NCBI GenBank assembly: GCA_017303895.1
Contig: JAFLBF010000001.1
Coordinates: forward strand, 434,001-498,000
Direction of reading: 5' to 3'
DNA: 64,000 nucleotides
Source of the DNA: Bacteroidota bacterium
GTDB taxonomy: Bacteria; Bacteroidota; Bacteroidia; 2-12-FULL-35-15
This document shows, one piece after another, positions 61,106 through 64,000 of this stretch (position 1 is its first letter; each line of letters starts with the position of its first letter). Under the pieces are notes generated by a model. The model was not told the origin of the DNA. It saw only the letters and a program-made list of their open reading frames with translations, and made no database searches. Both the position numbers and the translations under genes were made by a program.

Positions 61106-63010
61106 ATGTTTAAAGAATATGATGTAATTGTTGTTGGTGCCGGTCATGCCGGTTGTGAAGCTGCTGCTGCTACCGCTAACATGGGATCTTCTACCCTATT
61201 GATCACTATGAACATGCAGACGATCGCTCAAATGAGTTGTAATCCGGCTATGGGAGGTATTGCAAAAGGACAGATCGTTCGTGAGATAGATGCAATTGGT
61301 GGTTATTCAGGGATTGTAACGGATCGTACTGCCGTGCAATTCCGTATGTTGAACATGTCAAAGGGTCCGGCTATGTGGAGCCCACGTGCACAAAGTGACC
61401 GTCATCGTTTTGCTGAGGAATGGAGAGTGATGTTAGAGAATACTCCTAATCTTGACTTTTGGCAGGATATGGTGAAAGGGCTTATTGTAGAGAATGGAAA
61501 AGTTTGCGGTGTTATTACCGGAATGGATATCGAGATAAGAGCCAAGGCTGTTGTTTTAACCAACGGTACTTTTTTAAATGGTGTTATTCACTTAGGTGAA
61601 AAACAATATGGTGGAGGACGTGCAGGTGAAAAAGCAGCAACCGGTATTACTGAGCAATTAATTCAGTTAGGATTTGAAGCTGGTAGAATGAAAACGGGAA
61701 CACCTCCCCGTGTGGATGGAAGATCATTAGATTATTCCAAAATGGAAGTTCAACACGGTGATGAAAATCCATATAAATTTTCTTACTTAGATGTTGAGCA
61801 ATTTGAATATAGAAAGAAAAGATCAGATGCTTTTGTGAACGGTCCGCATGGACAATTACCATGTTATATTACGTACACGAATGATGAAGTTCATGATATT
61901 TTAAGAACCGGATTTGAAAAGTCTCCGATGTTTACAGGAAGAATTCAAGGATTAGGTCCTAGATATTGTCCAAGTATTGAAGATAAGATCACCCGTTTTT
62001 CTGAACGTAACAGACATCAAATTTTTGTTGAACCGGAAGGTTGGAATACGGTAGAAATTTATGTGAATGGATTCAGCACTTCCTTACCTGAAGATGTTCA
62101 ATATATGGCATTGAAAAAAGTTCCGGGATTTGAGAATGTAAAAATGTTCCGTCCGGGCTATGCTATCGAATATGATTATTTTCCTCCTCAACAATTAGAT
62201 CTTACATTAGAAACTAAGTTGGTGGAGAATTTATATTTTGCCGGCCAGATCAATGGAACAACTGGATATGAAGAAGCAGCTTGTCAGGGATTAATGGCGG
62301 GCATTAATGCACACTTAAAGATCAATAAAAAGGAACCATTTATTCTGCAACGTTCAGAAGCATACATTGGAGTTTTGATTGATGACCTTGTAACCAAGGG
62401 TACGGAAGAACCATATCGTATGTTTACTTCAAGAGCGGAGTATAGAATTTTGTTACGCCAGGATAATGCAGATATCCGTCTTACTCCTAAATCATTTGAA
62501 TTAGGTTTGGCATCAAAAGAAAGATTAGATCGAGTAAATCAAAAGCAAAAGAACACTCAGGATATTATTAAATATTTCAAGAGTGAGAGTATTGATCCTT
62601 CTGAAATAAACCCGGCTTTAGAAATTATTGGCTCCTCTCCTATTACTCAAAAGGTAAAAATGTTCGGAGTGTTAACGCGACCTACAATTACATTATTAGA
62701 CTTTGCTTTGAACTCACCTAAAGTAAAAGAATTTATTTCTAACTATGATATGGAGAGTATTGAGCAGGCAGAAATATTAATGAAGTATGAGGGATATATT
62801 TCTAAAGAAAATGAGATGGCCGATAAGCTAACTCGATTAGAAGATATTGTTCTGCATGATGATTTTGATTATAAGCGATTAACCTCTTTATCAGCAGAAG
62901 CCAGGGAAAAGTTAACCAAGATCAAACCAAGAACCATTGGTCAAGCATCCAGGATCTCCGGAATTACCCCTTCGGATATTTCTATATTAATGGTTTATTT
63001 GGGTAGATAG
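61106..63010 (+). CDS. mnmG: tRNA uridine-5-carboxymethylaminomethyl modification enzyme MnmG (GidA)
   Basis: 634 residues, full length. The FAD-binding N-terminus [12 protein letters not shown] (8-19), the [18 protein letters not shown] block, [11 protein letters not shown] and the C-terminal [14 protein letters not shown] are all intact. With MnmE it makes the cmnm5 modification on wobble uridine of several tRNAs. mnmG lies near the replication origin in many bacteria, which fits the parS-like sites here. One such site overlaps its stop codon. Confidence 0.97.
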   Translation: MFKEYDVIVVGAGHAGCEAAAATANMGSSTLLITMNMQTIAQMSCNPAMGGIAKGQIVREIDAIGGYSGIVTDRTAVQFRMLNMSKGPAMWSPRAQSDRHRFAEEWRVMLENTPNLDFWQDMVKGLIVENGKVCGVITGMDIEIRAKAVVLTNGTFLNGVIHLGEKQYGGGRAGEKAATGITEQLIQLGFEAGRMKTGTPPRVDGRSLDYSKMEVQHGDENPYKFSYLDVEQFEYRKKRSDAFVNGPHGQLPCYITYTNDEVHDILRTGFEKSPMFTGRIQGLGPRYCPSIEDKITRFSERNRHQIFVEPEGWNTVEIYVNGFSTSLPEDVQYMALKKVPGFENVKMFRPGYAIEYDYFPPQQLDLTLETKLVENLYFAGQINGTTGYEEAACQGLMAGINAHLKINKKEPFILQRSEAYIGVLIDDLVTKGTEEPYRMFTSRAEYRILLRQDNADIRLTPKSFELGLASKERLDRVNQKQKNTQDIIKYFKSESIDPSEINPALEIIGSSPITQKVKMFGVLTRPTITLLDFALNSPKVKEFISNYDMESIEQAEILMKYEGYISKENEMADKLTRLEDIVLHDDFDYKRLTSLSAEAREKLTKIKPRTIGQASRISGITPSDISILMVYLGR

Positions 63011-63024
63011 TTCCACGTGAAACA
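63009..63024. promoter_or_regulatory. parS-like site 1 (AGTTCCACGTGAAACA)
   Basis: Differs from the parS consensus TGTTNCACGTGAAACA only at the first base. It overlaps the mnmG stop codon. Confidence 0.75.
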
Positions 63025-63064
63025 AAAGCGCTGGGATAAATAATAAAGGCATACATATATATAA

Positions 63065-63080
63065 TGTTCCATGTGGAACA
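63065..63080. promoter_or_regulatory. parS-like site 2 (TGTTCCATGTGGAACA)
   Basis: Same 16-bp frame with a single change in the central CACGTG and GG in place of GA. It lies in the mnmG-methyltransferase gap. Confidence 0.6.
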
Positions 63081-63092
63081 TATTTAATTAAA

Positions 63093-63974
63093 ATGGAAAA
63101 ATTAGAAAATTGTCCAATCTGTAATTCGATTCAATTGAAACCACTTATGGTCTGTACCGACCATACTGTTTCACGTGAAACATTTAATATTGTCGAATGT
63201 GGTTCGTGTGGTTTTAAGTTTACAAATCCAAGACCAGAATCAAATCAATTGGGTAAATATTATAAGTCGGAGGAGTACGTTTCTCACTCCAATACCAAAA
63301 AAGGATTTATTAATTCAACCTATCAAACCGTTCGAAAATATACTTTATTAAAGAAGCTCCAGCTGATCTCTAAGTTTTATAAAACAGGATCTATTTTGGA
63401 TATTGGATGTGGAACAGGGGAGTTCTTAAATACATGTAAAAATGCTAAATGGAATACTACCGGAATAGAACCTGATAACGATGCAAGAAAAATGGCGATC
63501 GATAATTACGGTTTAAATGTATTAGAGGAATCGGAATTAGCCAACCTAAAAGATGAGAGTTTTGATATTATTTCCATGTGGCACGTTTTAGAACATGTAC
63601 CTAATTTAAATGAGCGAGTTCAGGAACTAAAGAGATTAATTAAACCGAATGGAGTGATCATTATTGCTGTGCCCAATTGTTCTTCTTTGGATGCGAAAAT
63701 ATATAAAGAGTATTGGGCAGCTTATGATGTTCCCCGACACCTATACCATTTTGTCCCTAAAGATATAGACACACTGTTTAAGAAATATGAAATGAACGTC
63801 TTTAGAATTTTGCCAATGATATTCGATTCTTTTTATGTTTCTATGCTCAGCGAAAAAATCAAAACGGGCAAAACAAATATTATAAGTTCCACGTGGAACG
63901 GACTTCGATCAAACATGTCTGCAATGAGATCCGGCAAAACATATTCAAGCCAGATCTATTTAATTCGGAAATAA
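63093..63974 (+). CDS. SAM-dependent methyltransferase with N-terminal zinc-knuckle
   Basis: 293 residues. A Cys4-type N-terminus (CPIC at 8-11 and CGSCGFKF at about 37-44) precedes a class I methyltransferase core with SAM loop ILDIGCGTGEFL (about 104-115) and post-motif MWHVLEHVPNLNERV (about 158). The end is near the window edge but complete. Such proteins often methylate sugars or surface lipids near polysaccharide genes; the substrate is unknown. A perfect parS site is built into the codons for TVSRET (residues 25-30). Confidence 0.9.
   Translation: MEKLENCPICNSIQLKPLMVCTDHTVSRETFNIVECGSCGFKFTNPRPESNQLGKYYKSEEYVSHSNTKKGFINSTYQTVRKYTLLKKLQLISKFYKTGSILDIGCGTGEFLNTCKNAKWNTTGIEPDNDARKMAIDNYGLNVLEESELANLKDESFDIISMWHVLEHVPNLNERVQELKRLIKPNGVIIIAVPNCSSLDAKIYKEYWAAYDVPRHLYHFVPKDIDTLFKKYEMNVFRILPMIFDSFYVSMLSEKIKTGKTNIISSTWNGLRSNMSAMRSGKTYSSQIYLIRK
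63167..63182. promoter_or_regulatory. parS site 3, perfect (TGTTTCACGTGAAACA)
   Basis: An exact 16-bp palindrome matching the ParB consensus, inside the methyltransferase coding sequence. Confidence 0.9.
63885..63900. promoter_or_regulatory. parS-like site 4 (AGTTCCACGTGGAACG)
   Basis: The inner 14 bases GTTCCACGTGGAAC are a perfect palindrome; only the outer bases depart from consensus. It lies near the 3' end of the methyltransferase gene. Confidence 0.7.
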
Positions 63975-64000
63975 TTATATTAAATATAAATGATAGCCGG

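Overview
The window is chromosomal DNA from a member of the Bacteroidota. Four things point there. Many genes carry the Bacteroidota -7 promoter element TAnnTTTG, while Shine-Dalgarno sequences are almost absent. Two secreted proteins end in type IX secretion sorting domains, one type B and one type A. The local families are typical of the phylum: two-component-regulator-propeller/SpoIIE phosphatases, a purD gene beside DUF6427/DUF6341-like membrane proteins, and a YbeY with the phylum's GYKD motif. DNA is AT-rich throughout, more so after about 59.4 kb. The order cannot be fixed from this window.

Layout. 0-19 kb: sensor/phosphatase genes (a partial propeller, a TPR-SpoIIE protein and two 14-repeat propeller-SpoIIE paralogues meeting tail to tail) interleaved with an ABC-F ATPase, a TauE-like permease, a DEAD-box helicase and small secreted proteins. 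19-24 kb: methionine synthesis (metZ-OsmC diverging from metX), a SixA-type phosphatase, a secreted nuclease and a SIMPL protein. 24-31 kb: one 2353-residue PKD-repeat surface protein. 31-43 kb: housekeeping genes (superoxide dismutase, nadD, purD, pgeF, dCMP deaminase, S41 protease, TspO, pgk) and small membrane or lipoproteins. 43-50 kb: ybeY, then many small accessory genes (VOC, S37 peptidase, DUF1801, YdeI, two SRPBCC proteins). 50-54.7 kb: a compact accessory block described below. 54.7-59.4 kb: flavin reductase, GNAT, LutB-like, M28 peptidase and rpiB. 59.9-64 kb: nadA, a 54-codon membrane protein, mnmG and a methyltransferase.

Two signals stand out. First, between 50.0 and 54.75 kb, groups of one to three genes are separated by 130-175 bp imperfect inverted repeats. 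Each begins with GCTAAC (degenerate in the first), ends with GTTAGC or GTTAAG, has unequal spacers next to these ends, and is followed closely by a gene with no recognisable promoter. The architecture resembles integron attC sites without a visible integrase. The genes inside are foreign-looking; one nuclease gene uses only GAC for Asp. Second, four ParB/parS-like palindromes lie within 900 bp around mnmG (63.0-63.9 kb). Upstream is a 540-bp very AT-rich divergent intergenic region, so the right end of the window is probably close to the chromosome origin.

Other non-coding structure includes a dispersed intergenic repeat family framed by GTCAGTTCGAG and TCGAGAAC, a run of helically phased T-tracts at 35.53-35.63 kb, several predicted leaderless genes, and strong hairpin terminators.
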